From contig JBIQJM010000004.1 in NCBI GenBank assembly GCA_044507525.1, positions 1 through 64,000 on the forward strand: a stretch of DNA of 64,000 bases, read 5' to 3'. The DNA is from Zeimonas sp044507525. GTDB taxonomy: Bacteria; Pseudomonadota; Gammaproteobacteria; Burkholderiales; Burkholderiaceae_E. Every line of letters begins with the position of its first letter. Position 1 is the first letter of the stretch. The translations under genes and the position numbers were made by a program. The notes under the pieces are model-generated. The model was not told where the DNA came from, did no database searches, and worked only from the letters and a program-made list of their open reading frames with translations. Below are positions 25,455 through 34,509 of this stretch, piece by piece.

Positions 25455-27206
25455 GTGTCCACCACTCCCGCACCCATGCCGGCCGGTTCGGGCGGCACGC
25501 GAGCGCGCCGCACCCCCGTCTACGAAGTGCTGGCGCGGGAGCTGCGGTCGCTCGCGACGCCGGTCTTCGGACTGATGAGCGACGACACGATGCTGCTCGC
25601 CTCGACGCTGGATGCGATGGGCGTCGCCTTCCATGCCGCGCGCCACGAGAACAGCGCGATCGGGATGGCCGACGGCTGGGCATCGGCGACCGGCGAGCTC
25701 GGCCTCGCACTGATCGGGCGCGGGCCGGCGACGGCCAACGGCCTGCACGGCGTGGTCAGCACCAGCCGCACCGGCTCGAAGCTGCTGCTGATGTTCGGCG
25801 ACGCGCCGATCGGCGCCGCGCAGGACAACGAGCTCGGTCCCGACGGCAAGGCACTCGACGCCGAGGCCGTGCTGCGCGCCGCCGGCATTCGCACGTTCGT
25901 CGCGCGTTCGGCCGCCGGTGCGCTCGACACGCTGCGACTGGCGATCGCGCACGCGCGTCGCGGCGAAGCGGTCGCGCTGCTGCTTCCGGTCGACGTCCAG
26001 TACGCCGAGATCGACGCCGACGCCGACGCGGTCGCCGATCCCGCGCCGACCGTCGATCCCGCCGCTGCCCGAGGCGCGCCGCAGGGCGACGGCCGTGCTT
26101 CGCGCGCGTCGATCGACGCTGCGGTCGCCGTCCTGCAGCGCAGCCGCAAGCCGCTGTTCGTCTGCGGCGCCGGTGCGCACCGCGCCGGGGCGCGCGACGC
26201 GATCGAGCGCCTGGCCGACCGGCTCGGCGCGGTGCTCGCCACTTCGCTGAAGGCGAAGGACCTCTTTCGCGGCCATCCGTTCCACGTCGGCATCATCGGC
26301 TCGTTCTCGCACTCGGCGGGCCGTCGCCTGATGGACGAGGCCGACTGCATCGTCGTCTTCGGCGCGAGCTTCAACCAGCGCACGACGAGCGCCGGGGAGG
26401 CGCTCGCGGCGGGCGCACCGATCGTGCACGTCGACCGCGTTCGCGGCCACATCGGCCGCTGGGGACCGGCGGACGTCGCCGTGGTCGGCGACGCGCGCGC
26501 GGTCGCCGAGCAGCTGCTCGAGGCGCTGCCCGAACGCGCGGCGGAGGACAAGCCGCTGCGCAACGAAGACAACCGGCTGCGGCTCGCGCACTTCGCGTGG
26601 GCCGACGAGTTCCGAGCCGAGCACACGCCGCGCACCGTCGATCCGCGCGCGCTCGCGCTCGAGCTCGACCGACTGCTGCCGCCCGATCGCAATCTCGTCT
26701 ACGACTCGGGGAACTTCACGCAGGTGCTGCCCTACCTTGCGGTGCAGGGCCCCGACCACCTGAAGACGGCCTGGGACTTCTTCTCGGTGGGCATGGCCTT
26801 CGGGACGGCGCTGGGCTTCGCCAAGGCGCGCCCCGATTCGACGACCGTGCTGGTCGTCGGGGACGGCGGGCTGCTGATGACGCTCGGCGAGCTCGAGACG
26901 GCGGTGCGCGAGGACATCCCGCTGGTCGTCGTCGTGATGAACGACTGCGCCTACGGCGCCGAGATGCACTACCTGCGCCTGGCGAACATGCCGGTCGCGC
27001 AGGCGGTGTTCCCCGACGTCGACTATGCGCCGGTCGCCGAAGCCTTCGGCTTTCGCACGGCGACGATCCGCACGCTCGAGCAGCTGCGCGAAGCGGCGTC
27101 GCTGCTGCGCTCGCCCGACGAAGGCCCGGTGCTGCTCGACTGCAAGATCAACGCGGCGGTCTGCGGGCCCTTCATCACCGAGGCGGCGGGCCACTGGAAG
27201 AAATAG
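25455..27206 (+). CDS. Thiamine diphosphate-dependent enzyme (acetolactate-synthase-like family)
   Basis: A 583-residue enzyme with the three-domain layout of pyruvate-oxidase/acetolactate-synthase relatives: N-terminal PYR domain with the ThDP-activating Glu in HENSAIGMADGWA, a central domain (about 215-340), and a C-terminal PP domain with GDGG...MNDCAYG as the metal-ThDP motif. The reaction cannot be settled by reading; pyruvate, benzoylformate or oxalyl-CoA type decarboxylation are all possible. GTG 25455 is preferred because GGAGGAGA at 25442-25449 sits just before it, while the in-frame ATG 25440 lies upstream of that ribosome site. Divergent from glnA and possibly sharing its nitrogen control. 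Confidence 0.75.
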   Translation: MSTTPAPMPAGSGGTRARRTPVYEVLARELRSLATPVFGLMSDDTMLLASTLDAMGVAFHAARHENSAIGMADGWASATGELGLALIGRGPATANGLHGVVSTSRTGSKLLLMFGDAPIGAAQDNELGPDGKALDAEAVLRAAGIRTFVARSAAGALDTLRLAIAHARRGEAVALLLPVDVQYAEIDADADAVADPAPTVDPAAARGAPQGDGRASRASIDAAVAVLQRSRKPLFVCGAGAHRAGARDAIERLADRLGAVLATSLKAKDLFRGHPFHVGIIGSFSHSAGRRLMDEADCIVVFGASFNQRTTSAGEALAAGAPIVHVDRVRGHIGRWGPADVAVVGDARAVAEQLLEALPERAAEDKPLRNEDNRLRLAHFAWADEFRAEHTPRTVDPRALALELDRLLPPDRNLVYDSGNFTQVLPYLAVQGPDHLKTAWDFFSVGMAFGTALGFAKARPDSTTVLVVGDGGLLMTLGELETAVREDIPLVVVVMNDCAYGAEMHYLRLANMPVAQAVFPDVDYAPVAEAFGFRTATIRTLEQLREAASLLRSPDEGPVLLDCKINAAVCGPFITEAAGHWKK

Positions 27207-27232
27207 CGTCGGACGCCGGCGCGCGAGCGTCG

Positions 27233-28915
27233 TCAGCTCGCCTCGGGCGTCGCTGCGTCCTGCGGCCAGCTCCAGTCGGCATAGCGCTCGCGCAGCTTCA
27301 CCTTCCAGAACTTGCCGGTCGACGTGCGCGGGATCTCGTCGACGAACTCGATCGCGTCGGGCAGCTGCCATCGTGCGCACTTCGGCGCGAGGAACTCGCG
27401 CAGCTCCTTCGCGTCGAGTCGCTTGCCGGGCTTGAGCACGACGCAGGCGAGCGGCCGCTCGGTCCACTTCGGGTGTGCGATCGCGATGACGGCCGCCTCG
27501 GCCACCGCCGGGTGCGCCATGATCGCGTTCTCGAGGTCGACCGAGCTGATCCATTCGCCGCCCGACTTGATCAGGTCCTTCGTGCGGTCGGTGATGCGGA
27601 TGTAGCCGTGCGGGTCGATCGACGCGACGTCGCCGGTGCGCAGCCAGCCGTCGTCGGTGAACTTCTCGGGGCTGCGCGGCTCGTCGTGATACGAGCCGGT
27701 GATGAACGGTCCGCGTGCCTGCAGCTCGCCCACGTCGCGGCCGTTCCAATCGGCCACCCCCGCGTCGCCCATGATGCGCACCTCCACGAGCGGCACCGCC
27801 AGCCCGCAGGTCGCCTTGCGCGCGAACCACTCGTCCTCGCTCGTCTTGCCGCGCAACTCGGGCTTCTCGAAGAAGAGCGACACCATCGGCGAGGTCTCGG
27901 TCATGCCCCAGCCCTGCGCGAGCCGCACGCCGTTGCGCGCGAAGGCGCGGATCAGCGATTCGGGCACCGCCGCGCCGCCGACCATGCTGCGCATGCCCTC
28001 CGGCAGCTTCCAGCGGCCGGGATGCGCCTCGAAGGCCTGGATCAGCGCGAGCCAGATCGTCGGCACGCCCAGCGACAGCGTCGGCGGCTCGAGCTGCATC
28101 AGGTCGAGCAGGTCTTCGGGGTGCAGGTGCGGTCCGGGAAAGACGAGCTTCGCGCCGACCATCACCGCGGTGTACGGGATGCCCCAGGAGTTCGCGTGGA
28201 ACATCGGCGTGACCGGCAGCACGACGTCGTTGGCCGACAGCGCGACGTAGTCGGGCAGCGCGCAGTTCAGCGAATGCAGGACGGTCGAGCGATGCGAGTA
28301 GACGACGCCCTTCGGCCGGCCGGTCGTGCCGGAGGTGTAGCACATCGCCACCGGGTCGTTCTCGTCGTGCGCGACGTACTCGAACGCGGGGCTCGCCTGG
28401 GCGAGCAGGCGCTCGTAGTCGTCGATCGGCGCGAGGCCCTGCGCGGCGTCGCCTTCGCGCTCGTCGACCGGGGCGCCGGAGAACGGGAACACGATCACGC
28501 GCTCGAAGCGATGCAGCGACGCGAAGCGCTCGTACAGCGGCAGCAGCGTGTCGTCGACGATCAGGAAGCGATCCTTAGCATGGTGCGCGATCCAGCCGAG
28601 GTCGTCGGGCGCGAGGCGCAGGTTCAGCGTGTGCATGACGCCGCCCGCGGCGGGGATGCCGAAGTACGCCTCGAGATGCGCGTGATGATTCCAGCACAGC
28701 GTGGCGACGCGCTCGCCGCGGCGCAGCCCGAGCCGCTGCAGCGCCGACGCCAGCGCGCGCGTGCGCGCGTACCACTGCGCGTAGCTGTGCCGGCGCAGCG
28801 ACTTGTCCGGCAGGCGGGTGACGATCTCGCGCTCCGGGAAGAGCCTGCCCGCGTGCTCGAGCAGCCGATTCAGCGACAGCGGCACCGGCATCATCGTCGT
28901 CTGCATCGTGTCCAT
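27233..28915 (-). CDS. Long-chain fatty-acid/acyl-CoA ligase (AMP-forming)
   Basis: A 560-residue ANL-superfamily enzyme that activates a carboxylic acid as acyl-AMP and then acyl-CoA. Motifs: the P-loop YTSGTTGRPKGV, QGWGMTETSP, the hinge GYIRITDRTKDLIKSGGEWIS cut here to GWLRTGDVASIDPHGY, and the catalytic Lys in RTSTGKFWKVKLR. It resembles medium/long-chain ligases, but the chain length is not determinable. AAGGAGGAG lies 4 bases before the ATG at 28913-28915. It is the last gene of the leftward kinase-phosphatase-rph-rdgB-hemW operon, 20 bases after hemW. Confidence 0.88.
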   Translation of the reverse strand: MDTMQTTMMPVPLSLNRLLEHAGRLFPEREIVTRLPDKSLRRHSYAQWYARTRALASALQRLGLRRGERVATLCWNHHAHLEAYFGIPAAGGVMHTLNLRLAPDDLGWIAHHAKDRFLIVDDTLLPLYERFASLHRFERVIVFPFSGAPVDEREGDAAQGLAPIDDYERLLAQASPAFEYVAHDENDPVAMCYTSGTTGRPKGVVYSHRSTVLHSLNCALPDYVALSANDVVLPVTPMFHANSWGIPYTAVMVGAKLVFPGPHLHPEDLLDLMQLEPPTLSLGVPTIWLALIQAFEAHPGRWKLPEGMRSMVGGAAVPESLIRAFARNGVRLAQGWGMTETSPMVSLFFEKPELRGKTSEDEWFARKATCGLAVPLVEVRIMGDAGVADWNGRDVGELQARGPFITGSYHDEPRSPEKFTDDGWLRTGDVASIDPHGYIRITDRTKDLIKSGGEWISSVDLENAIMAHPAVAEAAVIAIAHPKWTERPLACVVLKPGKRLDAKELREFLAPKCARWQLPDAIEFVDEIPRTSTGKFWKVKLRERYADWSWPQDAATPEAS

Positions 28916-28935
28916 CGTCTCCTCCTTCGTCCGTC

Positions 28936-30183
28936 TCATTCGGGCAGGAACATCTGCTGCAGGTCGTTCAGGAAGCGCGCGCCGAGGGGCGTCGCGCGAT
29001 ACACGGTCGGATCCGGTTCGAGCAGCCCGCGCGCGACCGCCCGCTGCACCGCGTCGGCGATCGCGATCGTCGACAGGCCGGTGCGCTCGACGAACCACGC
29101 GGCCGGCACGCCTTCGACGAGTCGCAGCGCGTTCAGCATGAACTCGAAGGGCAGTTCGCGCGCCGGCACCGGCCGCGACGACGCGATCGGCCCCTCGCCG
29201 CCTTCGCCGAGCGCCGCGCGCATGTACTCGCGCGGATTGCGCACGCGCGCGTCGCGAACGATCCGGTCCTGGAACGACAGCTTGCCGTGCGCGCCGGCGC
29301 CGAGCCCGAGATAGTCGCCGAACTGCCAGTAGTTCAGGTTGTGCGCGCACCGATGCCGCGGCCGCGCGTAGGCCGAGACCTCGTACTGGCGCAGTCCGGC
29401 GCGCTGCGCCTCTTCCTCGATCAGCGCCTGCATCTCGCTCGCCGCGTCCTCGTCGGGCAGCACCGGCGGTCGCAGCGCGAAGGCCGTGTTCGGCTCGAGC
29501 GTCAGATGGTAGTACGACAGATGCGGCGGCGAGAACGACAGCGCCTCGCGCAGGTCGGCGCGCAGCGCCTCCGCGGCCTGGCCGGGAAGCGCATACATCA
29601 GGTCGACGTTCCAGGTGTCGAAGTGCTTCGCCGCGGTCTCGATCGCGCGGCGCGCCTGCGCGGCGTCGTGCACGCGGCCGATCCGCGGCAGCATTTCGTC
29701 GGAGAAGCTCTGCACGCCGATCGACAGGCGCGTGACGCCCGCCTCGGCGAAGGCGCGGAAGCGCCCCGCCTCGAAGGTGCCGGGATTCGCCTCCATCGTC
29801 ACCTCGGCTCCCGGCGCGACCGGCAGCAGCGTGCGCAGCATCGTCAGCAGCGCGTCGATCGCCTCGGGCGAGAACAGGCTCGGCGTCCCGCCGCCGACGA
29901 AGATCGTCTGCACGGGGCGGCCCCAGACCTGCGGCAGCGCGGCCTCGAGATCGGCGCGCAGTGCATCGAGATAGCGCCGCTCGGGAAGCTCGTCGCCGTC
30001 GACGACCGCGTGCGAGTTGAAATCGCAATATGGGCACTTGCGGATGCACCACGGCAGGTGCACGTAGACCGACAAGGGCGGCGCCGACTGCACGCCCGAA
30101 GGCTGCTCGCCTGCCCGGCGGCGCACGATCGTGCGAACCCGCGATTCCACGCCCGGCGCCCTCGGCTGCGCGGGCTGCGTCAC
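28936..30183 (-). CDS. hemW: Radical SAM heme chaperone HemW
   Basis: A radical SAM protein related to HemN that now is regarded as a heme chaperone. The cluster motif C-x3-C-x2-C appears in PWCIRKCPYCDFNSH, with the SAM-binding GGGTPSLF and a C-terminal HemN domain. Start: GTG 30181-30183 overlaps the rdgB stop (GTGA) and gives 415 residues; GTG codons about 11 and 24 codons later would trim a poorly conserved N-terminus. The synteny rph-rdgB-hemW is common in betaproteobacteria. Confidence 0.93.
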   Translation of the reverse strand: MTQPAQPRAPGVESRVRTIVRRRAGEQPSGVQSAPPLSVYVHLPWCIRKCPYCDFNSHAVVDGDELPERRYLDALRADLEAALPQVWGRPVQTIFVGGGTPSLFSPEAIDALLTMLRTLLPVAPGAEVTMEANPGTFEAGRFRAFAEAGVTRLSIGVQSFSDEMLPRIGRVHDAAQARRAIETAAKHFDTWNVDLMYALPGQAAEALRADLREALSFSPPHLSYYHLTLEPNTAFALRPPVLPDEDAASEMQALIEEEAQRAGLRQYEVSAYARPRHRCAHNLNYWQFGDYLGLGAGAHGKLSFQDRIVRDARVRNPREYMRAALGEGGEGPIASSRPVPARELPFEFMLNALRLVEGVPAAWFVERTGLSTIAIADAVQRAVARGLLEPDPTVYRATPLGARFLNDLQQMFLPE

Positions 30184-30815
30184 CCGATCGCGCCCGCCTC
30201 GCGCAGGCGTTCGATCAGCGCCTGCATCGCCCGCCCGCGATGGCTCAGGCGATTCTTCCGTTCGGCGTCGAGCTCGGCCACCGTGCACCCGAGCGACGGC
30301 AGCAACAGGTGCGGGTCGTAGCCGAATCCGTTGCTGCCGCGCGGCCGGTCGATCACCTCGCCCTGCCAGCTGGCGTCGGCGACGATCGGCTGCGGATCGT
30401 CGGCGGCGCGCAGCAGCACCAGCACGCAGTAGAAATGCGCGCTGCGATCGCCCAGCCCCGCCAGTTCCCGCACGAGCTTCGCGTTGTTCGCACGGTCGCG
30501 CTCGTTGCGGTCGCTCTCGATGCCGTCGTTTCCGCCCGCGGAGGCCCAGCGCGCGGACAGCACCCCCGGGCGGCCGCCGAGCGCATCGACGCACAGGCCC
30601 GAGTCGTCGGCGATCGCCGGCAGTCCGGTCAGCCGGCTCGCCCGGCGCGCCTTCACCAGCGCGTTCTCGAGGAAGGTGCAGTGCGGCTCCTCGGCCTCGG
30701 TGACGCCGAGCGCCGCCTGCGACTGGACGGTGACGCCCAGCGGCGCGAGCAGTTCCGTCATCTCGGCGAGCTTGCCGGCGTTGCCCGATGCGAGGACGAT
30801 GCGATCGAGCTTCAT
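30180..30815 (-). CDS. rdgB: XTP/dITP pyrophosphatase (RdgB/HAM1)
   Basis: A 211-residue house-cleaning nucleotidase removing non-canonical purine triphosphates such as dITP and XTP. Conserved parts are VLASGNAGKLAEM, CTFLENALVKARRAS, the metal-binding ADDSGLCVDALGGRPGVLSA and SHRGRAM near the end. It is 13 bases after rph and overlaps hemW by four bases. Confidence 0.95.
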   Translation of the reverse strand: MKLDRIVLASGNAGKLAEMTELLAPLGVTVQSQAALGVTEAEEPHCTFLENALVKARRASRLTGLPAIADDSGLCVDALGGRPGVLSARWASAGGNDGIESDRNERDRANNAKLVRELAGLGDRSAHFYCVLVLLRAADDPQPIVADASWQGEVIDRPRGSNGFGYDPHLLLPSLGCTVAELDAERKNRLSHRGRAMQALIERLREAGAIG

Positions 30816-30828
30816 CGCACCCGACTCC

Positions 30829-31551
30829 TCATCGCTCGAGTGCCTTGCGCTGCAACTCGACGAGACGGCCGATGCCGGCGCCGGCCAGGTCGAGCAGCGC
30901 GTCCATCTGCGCGCGCGTGAAGGGTTCGCCTTCGGCGGTGCCCTGCACTTCGACGAAGCCGCCGGCGCCGGTCATCACGACGTTCAGGTCGGTGTCGCAG
31001 GAGGAATCCTCGGCGTAGTCGAGGTCGAGCACCGGCGTGCCCTCGTAGAGCCCGACCGAAACGGCGGCGACGAAATCGCGCACCGGACTCGCCTGCAGCT
31101 CGCCGCGCTCGAGCAGCCGCGCGATCGCATCGTGCGCGGCGACGAAGGCGCCGGTGATCGCCGCGGTGCGCGTGCCGCCGTCGGCCTGCAACACGTCGCA
31201 GTCGAGCGTGATCGTGCGCTCGCCGAGCCGCTCGAGGTCGAACACCGCACGCAGGCTGCGTCCGATCAGGCGCTGGATCTCCTGCGTGCGTCCGCTCTGC
31301 TTGCCGCGCGCCGCCTCGCGCTCGCTGCGCGTGTGCGTCGAGCGCGGCAGCATCCCGTACTCGGCGGTGAGCCATCCGCGGCCGGCGCCGCGCAGGAACG
31401 GCGGAACCTTGTTCTCGACACTGGCGGTGCACAGCACGCGCGTGTCGCCGAAGGCGACGAGCACCGAGCCTTCGGCGTGCTTCGTGAAACCGCGTTCGAG
31501 GCGGACGGGACGCAGCGCGTCGGGTGCACGCCCGCTCGGACGAATCGACAT
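30829..31551 (-). CDS. rph: Ribonuclease PH
   Basis: A 240-residue phosphorolytic 3'-to-5' exoribonuclease that trims tRNA 3' ends. Typical segments: GDTRVLCTASVENKVPPFL, LTAEYGMLPRSTHTR, QEIQRLIGRSLRA with the phosphate-binding Arg, CDVLQADGGTRTAAITGA and DTDLNVVMT. It lies only 3 bases after the PP2C phosphatase stop codon, so kinase, phosphatase and RNase PH should share one transcript. Confidence 0.96.
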   Translation of the reverse strand: MSIRPSGRAPDALRPVRLERGFTKHAEGSVLVAFGDTRVLCTASVENKVPPFLRGAGRGWLTAEYGMLPRSTHTRSEREAARGKQSGRTQEIQRLIGRSLRAVFDLERLGERTITLDCDVLQADGGTRTAAITGAFVAAHDAIARLLERGELQASPVRDFVAAVSVGLYEGTPVLDLDYAEDSSCDTDLNVVMTGAGGFVEVQGTAEGEPFTRAQMDALLDLAGAGIGRLVELQRKALER

Positions 31552-31554
31552 CTC

Positions 31555-32466
31555 TCAATTGCCTCCGGTGCGCGAGATCGCCTCGCGAATCTCCCGGATC
31601 GTACGCTCGATCTCGTCTTCGCTCATCGCCTCGGACGGCGAGGCGCCTTCGAGCTGCCCGACCGCGATCGTGGTCGTGATCGCCCCGTCGGGCAAGTCTT
31701 CGGAGGACAGCGCCGCGCCGGTCTCGGGCGCGTCGCCCCAGGTCATCGCCAGCGCCGTCGCGTTGTCGGCCATCGCGCCGGCCTCCTCGACCGCCTTGCG
31801 CACGAGGCGCGGCACCGCCGCGAGCACCGTGTCGGCCGACAGCTGCGCGACGAGCGCCGGCTCCGGCAGCGCCGACCAGACGCCGTCGGAGCACAGCATC
31901 AGCGTGTCGCCCGCCTTCAACGCGACGTCGCCGCCGATGTCGACCGTGGGCTCGAAGGGCGAGCCCAGGCAGTTGAGGACCTTGTTGCGCTCCGGGTGCG
32001 AATCGGCCTGGGCGGCGTCGATCTGTCCGAGATCGATGAGGTTCTGCACCTTCGAGTGGTCGCGCGTGCGCGCGAGCAGCCGCGCGTCGCGCAGCCAGTA
32101 CAGGCGCGAATCGCCGGCATGCGCCCACCAGGCGCGCCCGCGCTGCACGACGCAGGCGACGATGGTCGTGCGCGGCGCCTCGGGAAGTTCGTGCAGCGAC
32201 TGGTGCCGGAGGATCTCGTGATGCGCGTGGCGCAGCGCACGGTCGAGGAAGGCCGGCGGGTCGTCGAGCAGGGGGCGCGCGTCGGCCTGGAAGCAGGCCG
32301 CCGCCGCCTGCAGCGCCAGGTGCGCGGCGACCTCGCCGTACAGGTGCCCGCCCATGCCGTCGGCGACGAGCATCAGCAGGCTTTCCCGCGTGAAGCAGTA
32401 GCCCATGCGGTCCTGGTTCGTCGCGCGGGCGCCGCACAACGTGTCCTGATAGATCGAAAACCGCAT
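31555..32466 (-). CDS. PP2C-family Ser/Thr protein phosphatase
   Basis: A 303-residue PPM phosphatase. Metal-binding and catalytic motifs are present: ATNQDRMG, LMLVADGMGGH, AWWAHAGDSRLYWLR, LMLCSDGVWSAL and MADNATALAMTW. About 45 C-terminal residues after the catalytic domain are acidic and Ser-rich. It follows the Ser/Thr kinase gene by 14 bases, the classic antagonistic pair, and precedes rph. Substrates are unknown. Confidence 0.9.
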   Translation of the reverse strand: MRFSIYQDTLCGARATNQDRMGYCFTRESLLMLVADGMGGHLYGEVAAHLALQAAAACFQADARPLLDDPPAFLDRALRHAHHEILRHQSLHELPEAPRTTIVACVVQRGRAWWAHAGDSRLYWLRDARLLARTRDHSKVQNLIDLGQIDAAQADSHPERNKVLNCLGSPFEPTVDIGGDVALKAGDTLMLCSDGVWSALPEPALVAQLSADTVLAAVPRLVRKAVEEAGAMADNATALAMTWGDAPETGAALSSEDLPDGAITTTIAVGQLEGASPSEAMSEDEIERTIREIREAISRTGGN

Positions 32467-32480
32467 GGCCTCTCCTCGCG

Positions 32481-33485
32481 TCAACCGGGCGACGTCACGC
32501 CCTCGCCGCTGCGCCGGCGCACGGGTGCGCGGCCGGTCAGCGTATCGAGCCAGCGACCGACCGTGCTCGTCGGGCGCTCGTCGTCCTCGGGCGGCGTCTC
32601 GATCTCTCGCAGCGCGCGCTGCAGGGCGAACACGCTCTGCGGCCGCTCGAGCGCGTCGAGCTTCAGGCACCAGGCGACGAGGTCGAGCAGCGCGCGCGAA
32701 TACGCGCCGTCCATCGCGTCGAGCGCCGCCGGCACCTTGTCTTCCAGTTCGCGCTGGTCGGCCGGCTGCGGCGGCTGCCCGGCCATGCAGCCGAACAGGC
32801 TCGCGCCGATGCCGTAGACGTCGGTCCACGGCCCGAGCTGCTGGCTGCGCCGGTACAGCTCCGGCGCGGCGAAGCCGGGCGTGTACATCGGGAAGAGCTT
32901 GTGCGGCTGCACGTCGAGCGCGCGCCGCGCCGCGCCGAAGTCGAGCAGCAGCGGCGTGCCGTCCAGGCGCAGGTAGATGTTCGCCGGCTTCAGGTCGAGG
33001 TGCAGCAGCCGGTTGGCGTGCACCTCGCGCAGCCCGTTCATCGCGAGGTTGAACACGCGCAGCACGTGCCGTTCGGCGAGCGTGCGGCCGTGGTGGCGGC
33101 CGCGATGCCGCAGCACGAGCTCCTGCAGGCTGCGCCCGCGCTCGTAGGCCATCACCATGTAGACGGTGCCGTTCGCGCGGAAGAAGTTCAGGACGCGCAC
33201 GACGTTCGGATGGAAGATGCGCGCGAGCGCCCGGCCTTCCTCGAAGAAGCAGCGCAGGCCGTTCAGGAAGGTCGGCTCGCTCGCCTCGGCGACGCGCGGC
33301 TCGAGCTCGCCGCTGGCGCGCTGCACGAGCGAACTCGGAAGGTACTCCTTGATCGCGTACTGGACACCGCTCTCGTCGGTGGCGAGATAGACGATGGAGA
33401 ATCCGCCGCTCGATATCTTCCTTACAATGCGATACCCGCCGACTTCCAGCCCATCGGGCAACGGCGCGTTGTTCTGGGTGGCCAT
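32481..33485 (-). CDS. Hanks-type Ser/Thr protein kinase
   Basis: A 334-residue soluble kinase: Gly loop ISSGGFSIVYLAT, ATP-site Lys in YAIKEYLP, catalytic loop HLDLKPANIYL (HLD in place of HRD), metal-binding LLLDFGAARR, the activation segment ending in PGFAAPELY and a DVYGIGASLF motif. There is no membrane segment or extracellular sensor domain; the C-terminal 40 residues are a charged tail. With the PP2C phosphatase immediately downstream it forms a reversible phosphorylation switch of unknown target. It is the first gene of a six-gene operon. Confidence 0.92.
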   Translation of the reverse strand: MATQNNAPLPDGLEVGGYRIVRKISSGGFSIVYLATDESGVQYAIKEYLPSSLVQRASGELEPRVAEASEPTFLNGLRCFFEEGRALARIFHPNVVRVLNFFRANGTVYMVMAYERGRSLQELVLRHRGRHHGRTLAERHVLRVFNLAMNGLREVHANRLLHLDLKPANIYLRLDGTPLLLDFGAARRALDVQPHKLFPMYTPGFAAPELYRRSQQLGPWTDVYGIGASLFGCMAGQPPQPADQRELEDKVPAALDAMDGAYSRALLDLVAWCLKLDALERPQSVFALQRALREIETPPEDDERPTSTVGRWLDTLTGRAPVRRRSGEGVTSPG

Positions 33486-33498
33486 CTCTCGAAGAGAT
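33483..33498 (-). promoter_or_regulatory. Hairpin covering the kinase ribosome site and start codon
   Basis: ATCTCT at 33484-33489 and AGAGAT at 33493-33498 form a perfect inverted repeat around CGA. In the leftward mRNA this is AUCUCU-UCG-AGAGAU, where the second arm holds the purine-rich ribosome site and the A and U of the AUG. It could limit translation of the kinase. Confidence 0.4.
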
Positions 33499-33515
33499 CT
33501 CGTCGGGATGCGCCC

Positions 33516-33521
33516 ATTCTA
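33516..33521 (-). promoter_or_regulatory. Candidate -10 (TAGAAT) of the kinase operon
   Basis: TAGAAT on the minus strand, 31 bases before the kinase ATG in a 69-base divergent gap shared with yicC. No convincing -35 element is seen. Confidence 0.35.
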
Positions 33522-33554
33522 GATGCTTCCCCTCACGAATCGACGGCCCCACAC

Positions 33555-34466
33555 ATGCGACCCGCCGAACGGCGCCCGATCCAGAGCATGACCGGCTATG
33601 CGCAGTCGGTGCGCAACACGGCGGCCGGCCAGCTTGCCGTGGAGCTGCGCAGCGTCAACGCGCGTTTCCTCGACCTCGTCGTGCGCGCGCCCGACGAACT
33701 ACGCGCGGCGGAGCCGGCGCTGCGCGAACTGTTCACCGCGTCGGTGCAGCGCGGCAAGCTCGAGTGCCGCCTCGCGCTGCGACCGGGCGCGGCAGACGAC
33801 GAACGGACGGCACGCATCGACGAACGGGCGCTCGCCCGCTTCGCCGGCCTGGCGCGACAGGTCGCGCAGGCGATGCCCAACGCCGCGCCGCCCACGATCG
33901 TCGACGCCTTGCGCTGGCCCGGCGTCGTCGCCGACGACGCCGCCAGCGTCGACCTGCACGCCGAGGCGCTCGCCTGCGCACGCGATGCGCTGGCCGAGTT
34001 CGCGGCGAGCCGCACGCGCGAAGGCGGCAAGCTCGTCGCCTTCGTCCTCGAGCGGGCCGACGCGATCGACGCGATCGTCGCGCCGCTGGCGGCGCGCGGC
34101 CCGGAACTGGTCGACGCCTGGCAGCACAGGCTCGTCGAGCGGCTGCGCGAGGCGCTCGAGCAGACCGGCGCCGCGATTCCGGTCGAGGAAACGATGGCGC
34201 GCGTGCGCCAGGAAGTCGCCGCCTACGGGCTGCGCATCGACGTCGCCGAGGAGATCGGCCGGCTGCAGGCCCACGTCGTCGAACTGCGACGGGTCCTGCA
34301 CGGCGACGGCCCGGTGGGCAAGCGGCTCGACTTCCTGATGCAGGAGCTGAACCGCGAAGCGAACACGCTCGGCTCGAAGGCCGCGGCGATCGACCTCACC
34401 GGTGCGTCGATCGAATTGAAGGTCCTGATCGAGCAGATCCGGGAACAGGTGCAGAACCTGGAGTAG
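33555..34466 (+). CDS. yicC: YicC-family endoribonuclease-like protein
   Basis: A protein of 303 residues with the YicC N-terminal SMTGYAQ, SVNARFLDLVVRAP and the C-terminal DUF1732 segment (AEEIGRLQAHVVELRRVL, GKRLDFLMQELNREANTLGSKA). E. coli YicC acts as an RNase on small RNAs. Two starts are possible: ATG 33555 and ATG 33588 (292 residues); the family start normally lies three residues before SMTG, which neither matches exactly. It is 43 bases upstream of gmk, a conserved neighbour. Confidence 0.9.
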   Translation: MRPAERRPIQSMTGYAQSVRNTAAGQLAVELRSVNARFLDLVVRAPDELRAAEPALRELFTASVQRGKLECRLALRPGAADDERTARIDERALARFAGLARQVAQAMPNAAPPTIVDALRWPGVVADDAASVDLHAEALACARDALAEFAASRTREGGKLVAFVLERADAIDAIVAPLAARGPELVDAWQHRLVERLREALEQTGAAIPVEETMARVRQEVAAYGLRIDVAEEIGRLQAHVVELRRVLHGDGPVGKRLDFLMQELNREANTLGSKAAAIDLTGASIELKVLIEQIREQVQNLE

Positions 34467-34509
34467 GCAGGAACGGCTGCATACCCGGTGAACCGACGCA
34501 CGAACCCAT

